Source of the DNA: Saliterribacillus persicus
Lineage (GTDB): Bacteria > Bacillota > Bacilli > Bacillales > Amphibacillaceae
Direction: 5' to 3'
Assembly (NCBI RefSeq): GCF_003337485.1
Contig: NZ_QPJJ01000004.1
Location: 186,001 to 250,000, forward strand
DNA length: 64,000 bases
In this document: piece by piece, positions 29,218 to 38,414 of the stretch
Numbering within the stretch: the first letter of the stretch is position 1
Layout: each line of letters begins with the position of its first letter
Made by a program: the position numbers and the translations under genes
The notes under the pieces: model-generated
Database searches by the model: none
What the model was told of the DNA's origin: nothing
The model's input: only the letters and a program-made list of their open reading frames with translations

Positions 29218-29260
29218 AAATGGCGGATTAAATTACAAATCAATTTAACCCGCCATTTTT
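29218..29260 (+). terminator. Terminator after the small membrane protein cluster
   Basis: A stem AAATGGCGG.TTAAATT/AATTTAA.CCGCCATTT is followed by TT. It lies between convergent genes and could also end the GH42 transcript, which has an A/T tract on that side. Confidence 0.85.
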
Positions 29261-29314
29261 TATTATTTATAAGATTTAAAACCGAAAGCTACTATCATTT
29301 AAGATGATACGCAT

Positions 29315-31363
29315 TTACTTTTTAAAAATGCTTACCGCAAATCCTTCTAATGAAATTGAATCTTTTACCGTATTACCACTTAATATATCTTGGTATTCTC
29401 CATTTAATTTAATTTCTTGAGCTTGATTGGAAAAATTCATCAAGAACAAAAAGTCTGTCTTACCATCTGTACGAACTTGTGCACTCACATGCTTCGGTAA
29501 TGGACCATCAATCGCACGTTTTAATTCAAGTTCATCTGCTAATTTTGTGAAAAAAGCTTGATTAAATGCATGATCATTTCTTGATGCAATATAATAAGCT
29601 TTTCCCTTACCAAAATGATTTAACGTAAGTGCAGGTCGGCCTGCATAAAAATCATCGCCGTAAGTTGCTAGTGCTTCTGCTCCTTCTAAATGGATAAGAT
29701 CACACAATTCCTTAGCCTCAAACTCTCCGTGGAGACCAAACGAATTATTTCCTACGGCTTTAATTGTATTAACTTCACCGTCATATAAGCCATCAATTTC
29801 TTCTGACCACACACCAAGTGTCTTGCGAAGTGGCCCCGGGAACCCATCAATGAAACAAAGGTCTGTTTCATTTACAATGCCTGACCAATATGTTGCTACA
29901 AAATTACCGCCGTTCTCAACAAACTTTTCAATGCTTTCTCCAACGCCGTCTCTTACCATATATAACATTGGTGCTATGACTAATCTATATTTGGAAAGGT
30001 CCTTTTCTGAATCAATTACATCGACTGCGATTCCTTGCTCCCAAAAAGCCTGATAATGCTCTGTTACCGTACGCTCATAATGCACACCAATATTTCTAGG
30101 TCCTTGCGCATCTTTAACTGCCCAACGATTTTCAGTATCAAAAATAATGGCGACTTCAGCGTCCACTGTCGTACCTACTATCTCATCTAATTTGGAAAGA
30201 CCTTCTCCTAATTCTCCTACCTCTTTAAAAACTCTCGTATTTTCATGACCAACATGATCAACTACAGCACCGTGAAACTTTTCACTGGAGCCTCGGCTTT
30301 TGCGCCACTGAAAATACTGAACAGAGTCTGAACCATGTGCTACTGCTTGTAAAGAAGACAACACATGCATCCCTGGCTTTTTCAGCTTACTAATCGGCTG
30401 CCAATTGGTTAAGCTTGGAGTACTTTCCATCAAGAAAAATGGTTGCCCGTCTTTTAAAGAACGGAACCAATCATGATTCATGGCTGTATATGCCGCACGA
30501 TAAGATTCATCGCCTTGGTCATGCCATGTCGGATAAGAATCCCACGAAATAAAATCGATATCATCAGCAAATTTTGCATAATTTAATCCTTCAAAGGTTT
30601 CCATAAAATTAGCTGTTGCTGGAAGCTTTGGTTCGACAGACTTTAACGGTTTCAATTCATGACGATAAAAGTCCAATGTTTGATCTGTGACAAAACGTTT
30701 CCAATCTAAATTTAGACCATGCACCATTGTTTCACCCTGTGGTGCTGGGGATTCAACCTGTGACCAGCTTGTATATGTATGGCTCCAGAAAGTTGTCCAC
30801 CAAGCATGATTTAACGCGTCTAAGGATTGGTATTTCTCTTTCAACCAATTTCGAAAAGCATCCTGACAATAATCACAATGACATTCTCCACCATACTCAT
30901 TTGATACATGCCAACCAATAACTGCTGGGTGGTCTGCGTATCGTTCTGCTAATTTAGTATTCATTATCTCTGTTTTTTCACGATAGACTGGTGAAGTATA
31001 ACAATGATTATGTCTTAAGCCATGTAAATTCCGTACTCGATCAGCCCCAACGCGCAATACCTCTGGATATTTTTCAGACATCCATGCTGGCCTTGCCCCA
31101 GTCGGCGTTGCTAAAAAAGCATAGATTCCATTTTCATGAAAAGTGTCTAATAATTGATCCATCCATTCGAAGGTGAATTTCCCTTCTTCTGGTTCTAATT
31201 TTGTCCATGAAAATATCCCCACAGACATGACGTTACATTTTGCCAACTTCATTAATCGAATATCTTCTGCTAAAACTTCTGGATACTTTTCCCATTGTTC
31301 TGGGTTATAATCCGCTCCGTGCAACATCTTTGGAATTTTATCACTTAATGGTTTGAATTTCAT
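29315..31363 (-). CDS. Beta-galactosidase, glycoside hydrolase family 42
   Basis: The 682-residue enzyme has a TIM barrel (about 1-385), a trimerisation domain (about 390-600; typically flavodoxin-like) and a small C-terminal beta domain. The acid/base is Glu156 (WHVSNEYGGECHCDYC) and the nucleophile Glu313 (FFLMESTPS). Cys121, Cys161, Cys163 and Cys166 form the usual zinc site. There is no signal peptide, so it acts on imported oligosaccharides, probably beta-1,4-galactobiose or larger galacto-oligosaccharides brought in by the neighbouring CUT1 importer. It is divergent from that system's regulator, as a GanA-like enzyme would be. A cre-like site lies 21 nt upstream. Confidence 0.93.
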   Translation of the reverse strand: MKFKPLSDKIPKMLHGADYNPEQWEKYPEVLAEDIRLMKLAKCNVMSVGIFSWTKLEPEEGKFTFEWMDQLLDTFHENGIYAFLATPTGARPAWMSEKYPEVLRVGADRVRNLHGLRHNHCYTSPVYREKTEIMNTKLAERYADHPAVIGWHVSNEYGGECHCDYCQDAFRNWLKEKYQSLDALNHAWWTTFWSHTYTSWSQVESPAPQGETMVHGLNLDWKRFVTDQTLDFYRHELKPLKSVEPKLPATANFMETFEGLNYAKFADDIDFISWDSYPTWHDQGDESYRAAYTAMNHDWFRSLKDGQPFFLMESTPSLTNWQPISKLKKPGMHVLSSLQAVAHGSDSVQYFQWRKSRGSSEKFHGAVVDHVGHENTRVFKEVGELGEGLSKLDEIVGTTVDAEVAIIFDTENRWAVKDAQGPRNIGVHYERTVTEHYQAFWEQGIAVDVIDSEKDLSKYRLVIAPMLYMVRDGVGESIEKFVENGGNFVATYWSGIVNETDLCFIDGFPGPLRKTLGVWSEEIDGLYDGEVNTIKAVGNNSFGLHGEFEAKELCDLIHLEGAEALATYGDDFYAGRPALTLNHFGKGKAYYIASRNDHAFNQAFFTKLADELELKRAIDGPLPKHVSAQVRTDGKTDFLFLMNFSNQAQEIKLNGEYQDILSGNTVKDSISLEGFAVSIFKK

Positions 31364-31383
31364 GCTATCACCTTTTCCCTTCT

Positions 31384-31397
31384 TGGTTACGTTTTCA
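31384..31397 (-). promoter_or_regulatory. cre-like site upstream of the GH42 gene
   Basis: On the minus strand TGAAAACGTAACCA resembles the CcpA site TGnAAnCGnTnnCA with one core mismatch. It lies 21 nt before the GH42 start codon, where CcpA binding would block transcription. Confidence 0.5.
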
Positions 31398-31612
31398 AAA
31401 GAATTATACGCTCCTTTATGGAGAGTTGCAAAAGAAATTGCATTTACATTATTAAAAAAAAATTATTATAGTCCTTCATCTTAAGCTATCCCACTATCTT
31501 TTTTTAATCTTTTTATCGAACATGCTTCAATGGTTTGTTATGATAGAAATTAAAAAGCTTATGAAAGCAGAAAACTTATCTGAATCCTAGCATGAGGAGG
31601 ACTAATATAGCA

Positions 31613-33145
31613 ATGAAAGATTTTTATAAAATTCTAATTGTAGATGACGAAATGTTAATTCGGCAAGGAATTATTAATTATATAGAATGGGAAAATGAAG
31701 GGTACAAAATAATTGGCGAAGCTTCTAACGGAGAAGAAGCTATGGAATTAATCCATGAACACCATCCTCATATTTTGATTACCGATATCGTTATGCCAGG
31801 TATGGATGGTATAGAACTAGTAAAACAAGTAAAAGAAGTAAATCCCGATACCGAAATTATTGTTTTAAGCAGCTTTGAAAATTTTGATTATGTGAGACAA
31901 ACCTTCCAAAATGGAGTGGCCGATTATATTCTCAAGCCTAAGTTAAATCCAGAGGAATTATTACAGACTCTAAAGCGTATAACGCAAAAACAACAGAAGT
32001 CGACCAACACAGTAGACAACACAGCTACCATTAAAAATGCTTTAGTAAAAGCTGTCCAAGGCTATCAGTCTATCAGGGAAATGGATTTACTTAGACAGCA
32101 TTTTTCGTATAATACTTTTGTTTTGCTTGAAGTTTTTTGGAAGGAAAATACGCCAGCAACGCCATCCATTCAAACAATTACCGATTCAATGAATATGGAC
32201 ATAGAAAATACACATGCAGAGATTCCACTTCACGATACAAGTATAGTCCTGTTAGTAAATCTTCCCGAGAGCGATTTAAGCACTTTGAAAAATATAGTGA
32301 AAGAGTTAAGTAATAAAACACAACAAACTCCCTCCAAGGTTAAATGGATTTTAAGCAAGGCTTTTTCATCGATAGAAGAGTTAAAGCAAACATTCGAAGA
32401 AGATCATCTAAAATTACAGCAATACCATTACTATTTGCCAAATAAACCTTATCTCTTATACGATGAATTGCCACAACCAGAAACAAGTACCTTTGATTTT
32501 GATTTAAATCATATGATTTATTTATTTAAACGGAAGCAATTTCAAGATGCTTTTATTTATGTAAATAAGAATATTGGAATTTTATCTAATCAACACGATA
32601 CAGAGGTATTCGAATTTAAATCCTGGTTAGAAAATATTATGTTTAATATTATCGTTCTATTAGGAAACATGGGCTATGAAATGGAAGAGCTTGAATCAGA
32701 GAAATATACATTGTTTTCTGATATCAATGACGCCTTTGATGTGGGAGAAGCAATAGCCATTATTGATGCCTTTTTAGAAAAGGTAGAAACCATGCTACTA
32801 CCCTTTAACAAAGAAACAACAACAAAAATCCAGCTTCTTTTAGATTATATAGAAGAGCATTATGATAACCATCTATCCTTACAAACATTGGCGGACCATT
32901 TTCACTTTAACCCATCATATTTATCCAGTTACTTTAGCAAGCATCACCAGGAAGGCTTCAGTGAGTATGTGAATCGTGTTCGCATAAAAAATGCCATGCA
33001 AATGTTGGAGTCATCAGATATGTCTATTTCTGCTATTAGCGAAGCAGTAGGGTATTCCGATGCAAGTTATTTTACTAAAGTATTTAGAAAAGTTACTGCA
33101 AAGTCACCTCGTACTTATCGTAAAGAAAACCAGAAAATGAATTGA
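31613..33145 (+). CDS. YesN-type response regulator with AraC output domain
   Basis: The 510-residue regulator has a receiver domain with phospho-acceptor Asp58 (ILITDIVMPGMDG) and a C-terminal AraC double helix-turn-helix (about 415-510; VGYSDASYFTKVFRKVTAKS). A long central region of unknown fold lies between. The ATG at 31613 follows GAGGAGG at 12 nt; the upstream in-frame ATG at 31592 has no ribosome site. It is followed 9 nt later by its kinase. Position indicates control of the divergent GH42 gene and the CUT1 importer downstream. Confidence 0.9.
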   Translation: MKDFYKILIVDDEMLIRQGIINYIEWENEGYKIIGEASNGEEAMELIHEHHPHILITDIVMPGMDGIELVKQVKEVNPDTEIIVLSSFENFDYVRQTFQNGVADYILKPKLNPEELLQTLKRITQKQQKSTNTVDNTATIKNALVKAVQGYQSIREMDLLRQHFSYNTFVLLEVFWKENTPATPSIQTITDSMNMDIENTHAEIPLHDTSIVLLVNLPESDLSTLKNIVKELSNKTQQTPSKVKWILSKAFSSIEELKQTFEEDHLKLQQYHYYLPNKPYLLYDELPQPETSTFDFDLNHMIYLFKRKQFQDAFIYVNKNIGILSNQHDTEVFEFKSWLENIMFNIIVLLGNMGYEMEELESEKYTLFSDINDAFDVGEAIAIIDAFLEKVETMLLPFNKETTTKIQLLLDYIEEHYDNHLSLQTLADHFHFNPSYLSSYFSKHHQEGFSEYVNRVRIKNAMQMLESSDMSISAISEAVGYSDASYFTKVFRKVTAKSPRTYRKENQKMN

Positions 33146-33154
33146 GGACAACCT

Positions 33155-34924
33155 ATGAAAAAACTAATTCGTTTTGTACAAGCAAATAATTTATTTATTA
33201 AATTCTTCTTAGTAATGGTTATTAGTATAATAGCTGTTTCTTTATTCATCACCTATAGCAGTATTCGGATGTCGAGTAATTTATTTATCGATACCTTTAG
33301 TATCACCAATTCAAAAGTCATGGATCAAATCACGCAGAGGTTTAATTCCTTTACCGATTCCATTGTCTCTGCTTCTTTAGAGGTTGATACAAATGGGACA
33401 ATCAAACAATTACTTTTAGAAGATCACGACAATGCTGTTGATAAGTCTACGTTTTATTTTTATATGACGGACGAAATGGATAGAATTTATTCAGAAGTAG
33501 ACCCTGATGATACGAACATGGTTATTATGAGTAATAGTAATGATATTTTTAATATGAATTATATTAAATGGCAAATCAATGGGCATACACTGATGAATGA
33601 TCCTATGATCGAAAGGGTCGAAAATAGTCCGAATGAAATTGTTTACCAATATGAGGATTCTGAGTTAACCAATGGGGTACCGATGATTATTGCTTCAAAA
33701 GCATTGAAATTAAAAACAGGTTATATTTATGGATATTTATTTTTTTCATTAACTGAACCTGACCTTAAAGAATTTTACGAAAGTTATACTGGTGTTGGTA
33801 ACAATGTCTTACTCGTAACACCTACTGGTAAAATTATTTCTAGCAACCAAGATGAACGAATTGGAGAGACTTCACCGCAACTGTTAAGCTATGCGGAAGA
33901 TTTCGAAAATTTAGATGCGGAATATCAACAGGTGAATGTTTTTGATCAAGACTATATCTTTCTTTCTGAATACATCCCCAGTCTTGATATCTATCTGATT
34001 AATCTAATTGATCAAGAAACAGTAGCTGAAAATGTTACAGATACAAATGAAATTATTCTTATAAGCATTGCTATTGTTAGTTTATCAGTGCTTGTAGCAT
34101 TTTTAATTTTGCGAAGAATGACGAACTCTATTAGTAATCTTGTCCACCAAATTTCAGATATGGCTAGATATCAATTTAATAAACCCTTAAAAGTGACAGG
34201 GGGATATGAAACTAGAAAAATAGCGAACGCCTTTAATTATATGTTAAATGAACTACAGGATTACGTGCAGATTTTAATGAAAACACAGGAAAAACAGCGT
34301 AAAGCGGAGTTAGAAGCATTACAGCATCAAATAAGTCCGCATTTTATTTACAATACATTGGCCTCCATTAAATTTATGATTAAGCAAGAAAAGAAAGAAA
34401 CAGCTTCTGACACAATTGATTCCTTTATCTCTTTACTTCAAAGTTCGATAAGCAATGCGGATGAAACAATAACAGTAGAACAAGAACTTGAAAATTTAAA
34501 AAGCTATGTTCAAATAAATCAAGCCCGCTATGGCGAAAGAATTAAAGTAAACTATTTAGTTTCACCGGATTGTCTAGATCTCTATTTACCTAAGTTAGTG
34601 ATCCAACCGTTTATTGAGAATGCATTTTTTCACGCATTCACGAAAAAAAAGAGTGGTTATATTCAAATATTAATTGCACAGAAAGAAGAAAAACTCGTAT
34701 GTGAAATTATTGATAATGGCGATGGTATGATTTCTGAAAGAATTGCTAACAATACCATTAAGTCAAAAGAAAAAAGACAATTATTTAGCGGAATAGGGGT
34801 GAAAAACGTTCACGAAAGAATTCAATTGCGATACGGGAAAAATTATGGCGTCGAAATAACAAGTGAATTATCTAAAGGAACCCGAGTTATAATTAAGCTT
34901 CCAGTTAACGATGAACAAACTTAA
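33155..34924 (+). CDS. YesM-type sensor histidine kinase
   Basis: The 589-residue membrane kinase has a first transmembrane helix at about 16-36, an extracytoplasmic Cache-like sensor, a second helix at about 295-318 and a HAMP domain. The phospho-histidine motif is HQISPHFIYNTLASIKF and the HATPase domain shows DNGDGMI and FSGIGVKNVHER. It pairs with the regulator directly upstream. Signal is unknown; the linked importer and GH42 enzyme suggest a galacto-oligosaccharide or its binding protein. Confidence 0.9.
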   Translation: MKKLIRFVQANNLFIKFFLVMVISIIAVSLFITYSSIRMSSNLFIDTFSITNSKVMDQITQRFNSFTDSIVSASLEVDTNGTIKQLLLEDHDNAVDKSTFYFYMTDEMDRIYSEVDPDDTNMVIMSNSNDIFNMNYIKWQINGHTLMNDPMIERVENSPNEIVYQYEDSELTNGVPMIIASKALKLKTGYIYGYLFFSLTEPDLKEFYESYTGVGNNVLLVTPTGKIISSNQDERIGETSPQLLSYAEDFENLDAEYQQVNVFDQDYIFLSEYIPSLDIYLINLIDQETVAENVTDTNEIILISIAIVSLSVLVAFLILRRMTNSISNLVHQISDMARYQFNKPLKVTGGYETRKIANAFNYMLNELQDYVQILMKTQEKQRKAELEALQHQISPHFIYNTLASIKFMIKQEKKETASDTIDSFISLLQSSISNADETITVEQELENLKSYVQINQARYGERIKVNYLVSPDCLDLYLPKLVIQPFIENAFFHAFTKKKSGYIQILIAQKEEKLVCEIIDNGDGMISERIANNTIKSKEKRQLFSGIGVKNVHERIQLRYGKNYGVEITSELSKGTRVIIKLPVNDEQT

Positions 34925-34974
34925 ATGGTACTTTCTTTATATAGCGAATTGATTCAATCTAAAGAAAGTACCAT
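34925..34974 (+). terminator. Hairpin after the kinase gene
   Basis: A perfect 15-bp stem (ATGGTACTTTCTTTA and complement) begins one base after the kinase stop codon. The following sequence is only partly T-rich (TTAAAACCAGACTTTTTT), so termination may be incomplete. Confidence 0.7.
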
Positions 34975-35073
34975 TAAAACCAGACTTTTTTCTTGTCTAA
35001 AAATAATTTTATTTTTTGCTAAAGATCATCCAAGTGATCTGTAGTTTTTTTTGTTACAATTTCATTACAGTGT

Positions 35074-35087
35074 TGAAAACGATTTCA
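35074..35087 (+). promoter_or_regulatory. cre site (CcpA) upstream of the CUT1 binding-protein gene
   Basis: TGAAAACGATTTCA matches the cre consensus TGnAAnCGnTnnCA at every fixed position. It lies 33 nt before the GTG start of the binding-protein gene. Strong carbon catabolite repression of this importer is likely. Confidence 0.8.
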
Positions 35088-35120
35088 TCACTAAGAAAAA
35101 AATAATAGGGGGTTTTATCA

Positions 35121-36449
35121 GTGAAAAAAACACTATCAAAAAAATTATGGTTACTTATGTTAGCACTATTCACAGCGTTAGTACTAACAGCATGTTCAGG
35201 AGACGACGAAGGTTCTGACAATGCAGAAGGTAATGACGATGCAGAAGGCAGTGAGGCTTCTGAAGGCGAAGGAGCAGAACTTACTGCATGGGCTTGGGAC
35301 GTAAACTTCAACATTGCAGCCCTAAACCTAGCTTTAGAACATTATGATAATGAAGAATTTAATTTAGAAATTATTGAAAATGCTCAGGATGATATCGTTC
35401 AACGTCTAAATACTGGTTTAAGTTCAGGAACAATGAAGGGTATGCCAAACATCGTATTAATTGAGGATCAACGTGCTCAAAGTTTCTTGCAATCTTATCC
35501 AGATGCATTTTATGCAATTGGTGATTACTTTAATACAGAAGATTTTGCTGATTATAAAATAGCACCTACTAGTCTTGATGGCGCACAATATGGTTTACCA
35601 TTTGACACTGGTGTAACTGGTCTTTTCTATCGTACAGATTACCTTGAAGAAGCTGGTTATTCACATGAAGATTTAGTTGACATTACTTGGACTGAATATA
35701 TCGAAATCGCAACAGACGTAAAAGAAAAAACAGGAAAAGCAATGCTTTCACTTGACCCTAATGACTTAGGTATTCTACGTGTTATGATGCAAACAACAGG
35801 TGCATGGTACACTACAGAAGATGGTAGCATTCAATTAGAAGATAATGAAGCATTAAAGATGGCTTTAGAAAATTATAAAGCTTTACTGAATAATGATTTA
35901 GCAAACTTACACTCAGACTGGAGTCAATTCTTAGCTTCATTTAACAGTGGAGATACAGCATCAGTACCTGTAGGTAACTGGATTGCTCCAAGTGTTGAAG
36001 CAGAAGAGTCTCAATCTGGGCTTTGGAGAGTAGCTCCAACACCACGCTTAGATATGGAAGGTGCTGCAAACGCATCAAACCAAGGTGGTAGCTCATTCTA
36101 TGTGCTTAATATAGATGGAAAAGAAGCTGCAGCTGAATTCTTAGGCGAAACGTTTGGTTCAAATGTAGAATTCTATCAAGACCTTGTTACAGAAGTTGGT
36201 GCAATTGGAACATACAAGCCTGCATCTGAAGGTGACGCTTATCAATTTGAAAATGAATTTTTCAATGGTCAACAAGTAGTTTATGACTTCTCACAATGGA
36301 TGGAAGACATTCCACAAGTAGATTACGGCATGAACACATATGGTATTGAAGATATTTTATCAGCTGAAATTCAACAATATTTAGATGGTAAAGATTTAGA
36401 TGAAATGTTGACAGATGCACAAGCTCAAGCTGAAAACCAATTTAAATAA
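35121..36449 (+). CDS. Oligosaccharide-binding lipoprotein of a CUT1 importer (GanS-like)
   Basis: The 442-residue extracellular binding lipoprotein starts at a GTG behind GGGGG. Its signal peptide ends in VLTAC (Cys25), followed by an acidic Asp/Glu/Ser linker. A family 1 extracellular solute-binding fold follows (ELTAWAWDVNFNIAALNLAL near the start). It feeds the two permeases downstream; no ATPase gene is present, so a shared MsmX-type ATPase encoded elsewhere is expected. Linked GH42 and regulators suggest beta-galacto-oligosaccharides as ligand, as for B. subtilis GanS. Confidence 0.88.
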   Translation: MKKTLSKKLWLLMLALFTALVLTACSGDDEGSDNAEGNDDAEGSEASEGEGAELTAWAWDVNFNIAALNLALEHYDNEEFNLEIIENAQDDIVQRLNTGLSSGTMKGMPNIVLIEDQRAQSFLQSYPDAFYAIGDYFNTEDFADYKIAPTSLDGAQYGLPFDTGVTGLFYRTDYLEEAGYSHEDLVDITWTEYIEIATDVKEKTGKAMLSLDPNDLGILRVMMQTTGAWYTTEDGSIQLEDNEALKMALENYKALLNNDLANLHSDWSQFLASFNSGDTASVPVGNWIAPSVEAEESQSGLWRVAPTPRLDMEGAANASNQGGSSFYVLNIDGKEAAAEFLGETFGSNVEFYQDLVTEVGAIGTYKPASEGDAYQFENEFFNGQQVVYDFSQWMEDIPQVDYGMNTYGIEDILSAEIQQYLDGKDLDEMLTDAQAQAENQFK

Positions 36450-36454
36450 GAAGG

Positions 36455-36518
36455 TAAGAGCCCTAGGGAAGCAGGCTAAACTGTAAATTGTTTAGCCCGC
36501 CCTTACTGGGGCTTTCTT
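36455..36518 (+). terminator. Branched hairpin between binding-protein and permease genes
   Basis: An inner stem GGCTAAAC/GTTTAGCC (36474-36481, 36490-36497) sits inside an outer stem AGAGCCC/GGGCTTT that ends in CTTT. It lies directly after the binding-protein stop and about 30 nt before the permease start, so it probably acts as a leaky terminator or mRNA stabiliser. Confidence 0.65.
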
Positions 36519-36551
36519 TACCATTAATCAGTTCCGTGAGGAGGGGGATCA

Positions 36552-37469
36552 ATGACTCAAACTACAGATAAGCCTAATCCAAAGCATCAAAGTACATTTA
36601 TGCAACGATTTAAAAAGAAAAACATTGGCTGGTTATTTATCATTTTATCCGTGTTAGGTATTTCGTTATTTTATTTCTATCCAATGGCGCAAGCATTAAT
36701 ATTATCCCTGCAATCTGGTATGGGTGCTAATTTGGAATTTGTTGGATTGGATAACTATGTAAGATTATTTAATGATCCGACATTCATTACTGCTTTAACG
36801 AATACGGTTATATACCTGTTAATTCAGGTACCATTAATGATTGTTTTAGCATTAATATTTTCCGTTTTATTAAATGATCCTACATTGAAGTTTAAGGGGT
36901 TTTTCCGAACAGCTATCTTTTTACCAGCGGTTACTTCTCTCGTAGCTTATGCGGTTATTTTTAAATATCTATTCGGAAATAATGGTCTAATTAATGATTT
37001 TTTAGTAGATTTAAATATCATTGCCGAACCATTAAATTGGCTGTCAGATCCACTTCTAGCGAAAATCACGATAGTAATTGCAATTACTTGGAGATGGACC
37101 GGATATAACATGATTTTCTATCTATCAGCTTTACAAAATGTTGATAAGGCATTGTATGAAGCAGCTAAAATTGATGGTGCTACAGCCATACAACAATTTT
37201 TCTTTATAACTATTCCTTTGTTAAAACCAATTATCTTATTTACTTCGATCGTATCAACCATTGGTACACTTCAACTATTCGATGAAGTAATGAACATTAC
37301 AAGTGGAGGACCTGGTAACGCAACGATGACGATATCAATGTACATTTACAATTTATCGTTTGAATATACACCAGACTTTGGTTATGCAGCTACTGTGTCT
37401 TATGTTATTTTGATCTTAGTTATTCTTTTATCCTTCATCCAATTTAAAGTGGCAGGTGATCGAGATTGA
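36552..37469 (+). CDS. CUT1 sugar ABC transporter permease (MalF/GanP-like)
   Basis: The 305-residue inner-membrane permease has six hydrophobic helices after a polar N-terminus. Its EAA loop reads VDKALYEAAKIDGATAIQQF and the last loop carries the GGPGNATMTI motif typical of MalF-type subunits. GAGGAGGGGG precedes the ATG. Its stop overlaps the next permease start by 4 nt. Together they form the channel fed by the binding protein upstream. Confidence 0.92.
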   Translation: MTQTTDKPNPKHQSTFMQRFKKKNIGWLFIILSVLGISLFYFYPMAQALILSLQSGMGANLEFVGLDNYVRLFNDPTFITALTNTVIYLLIQVPLMIVLALIFSVLLNDPTLKFKGFFRTAIFLPAVTSLVAYAVIFKYLFGNNGLINDFLVDLNIIAEPLNWLSDPLLAKITIVIAITWRWTGYNMIFYLSALQNVDKALYEAAKIDGATAIQQFFFITIPLLKPIILFTSIVSTIGTLQLFDEVMNITSGGPGNATMTISMYIYNLSFEYTPDFGYAATVSYVILILVILLSFIQFKVAGDRD

Positions 37470-38293
37470 AAAAATTAAAAAGAATTTTCACATATTTGTT
37501 TCTAAGCACCGCAGCCTTGGTCTCTATTTTCCCATTTTTATGGATGTTAGTAAGTATGACCAACAAATCTGTTGATGTAACAGGAGGTAGACTTATCCCT
37601 GGGTTGCATTTAATGGAAAATTTAAATAATTTACTGGAAAGCACCAGGATTGGAACTGCCTTGTGGAATTCCTTTGTTATTGCGATAATCACAACTGTTC
37701 TAACGCTACTTATTGGTTCATTAGCAGGTTATGGATTTGAAATTTATCGAACAAAAGGCAAGGATATGATCTTCAATATCTTAATCTTATCGATGATGAT
37801 TCCATTCGCTGCAATTATGATCCCGTTGTATCGTTTATTTGGTAGAATATCTGCAGATGCTCCATTAATTGGGCTAGATACTTTAGCAGCTGCATTTTTA
37901 CCAACTATTATCACAGCATTTTTCATCTTTTTCTTTAGACAAAACACGAAGATGTTTGCTAAAGAATTAGTAGAAGCAGGAAGAATTGATGGGTTAAGTG
38001 AATTAGGAATCTTCTTCCGAATTTATGTACCAACTATGAAGACAACTTATGCTGCGGCTGCAATTATTGCTTTTATGAATAGCTGGAATAACTATTTATG
38101 GCCGTTAGTTGTTTTACAATCACCTGAGAATCAAACAATACCTTTGTTGATTTCTAATTTAGGTGCCGGATATACACCGGATTATGGTGTCATTATGACT
38201 GCCATCGTAATTGCTACCTTACCTACAGCATTAGTGTTTTTCTTAATGCAACGTTACTTTGTAGCTGGTATGATGGGCTCTGTAAAAGGATAA
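37466..38293 (+). CDS. CUT1 sugar ABC transporter permease (MalG/GanQ-like)
   Basis: This 275-residue permease has six helices and an EAA loop (AKELVEAGRIDGLSELGIFF), of the MalG type, ending with MQRYFVAGMMGSVKG. A TTG start overlaps the TGA of the previous permease (TTGA), with AGGTGATC as ribosome site. It is the last gene of the importer. No glycosidase or ATPase gene follows. Confidence 0.92.
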   Translation: MKKLKRIFTYLFLSTAALVSIFPFLWMLVSMTNKSVDVTGGRLIPGLHLMENLNNLLESTRIGTALWNSFVIAIITTVLTLLIGSLAGYGFEIYRTKGKDMIFNILILSMMIPFAAIMIPLYRLFGRISADAPLIGLDTLAAAFLPTIITAFFIFFFRQNTKMFAKELVEAGRIDGLSELGIFFRIYVPTMKTTYAAAAIIAFMNSWNNYLWPLVVLQSPENQTIPLLISNLGAGYTPDYGVIMTAIVIATLPTALVFFLMQRYFVAGMMGSVKG

Positions 38294-38308
38294 TGTATAA
38301 TAAAGTGA

Positions 38309-38346
38309 AACCATCGGAGCTTTTTTATAGCTCTGATGGTTTTTTG
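38309..38346 (+). terminator. Terminator of the CUT1 importer operon
   Basis: A stem ACCATCGGAGCT/AGCTCTGATGGT is followed by TTTTTT. Confidence 0.92.
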
Positions 38347-38377
38347 TATTTATTGAACCTTGTTCACTGTTTTAAAA

Positions 38378-38406
38378 AGGAGCCAGCAAATTCATTTGCT
38401 GGCTCC
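38378..38406 (-). terminator. Terminator of the ring-cleaving dioxygenase gene
   Basis: A perfect 12-bp stem (GGAGCCAGCAAA and complement) with a 4-base loop is followed on the minus strand by TTTTT. Confidence 0.92.
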
Positions 38407-38414
38407 TCTCCTAC

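Noticed and set aside
36455-36518. Riboswitch in front of the permease gene
   Set aside because: The structure is a simple nested hairpin directly after the binding-protein stop, like those in the other importer operons.
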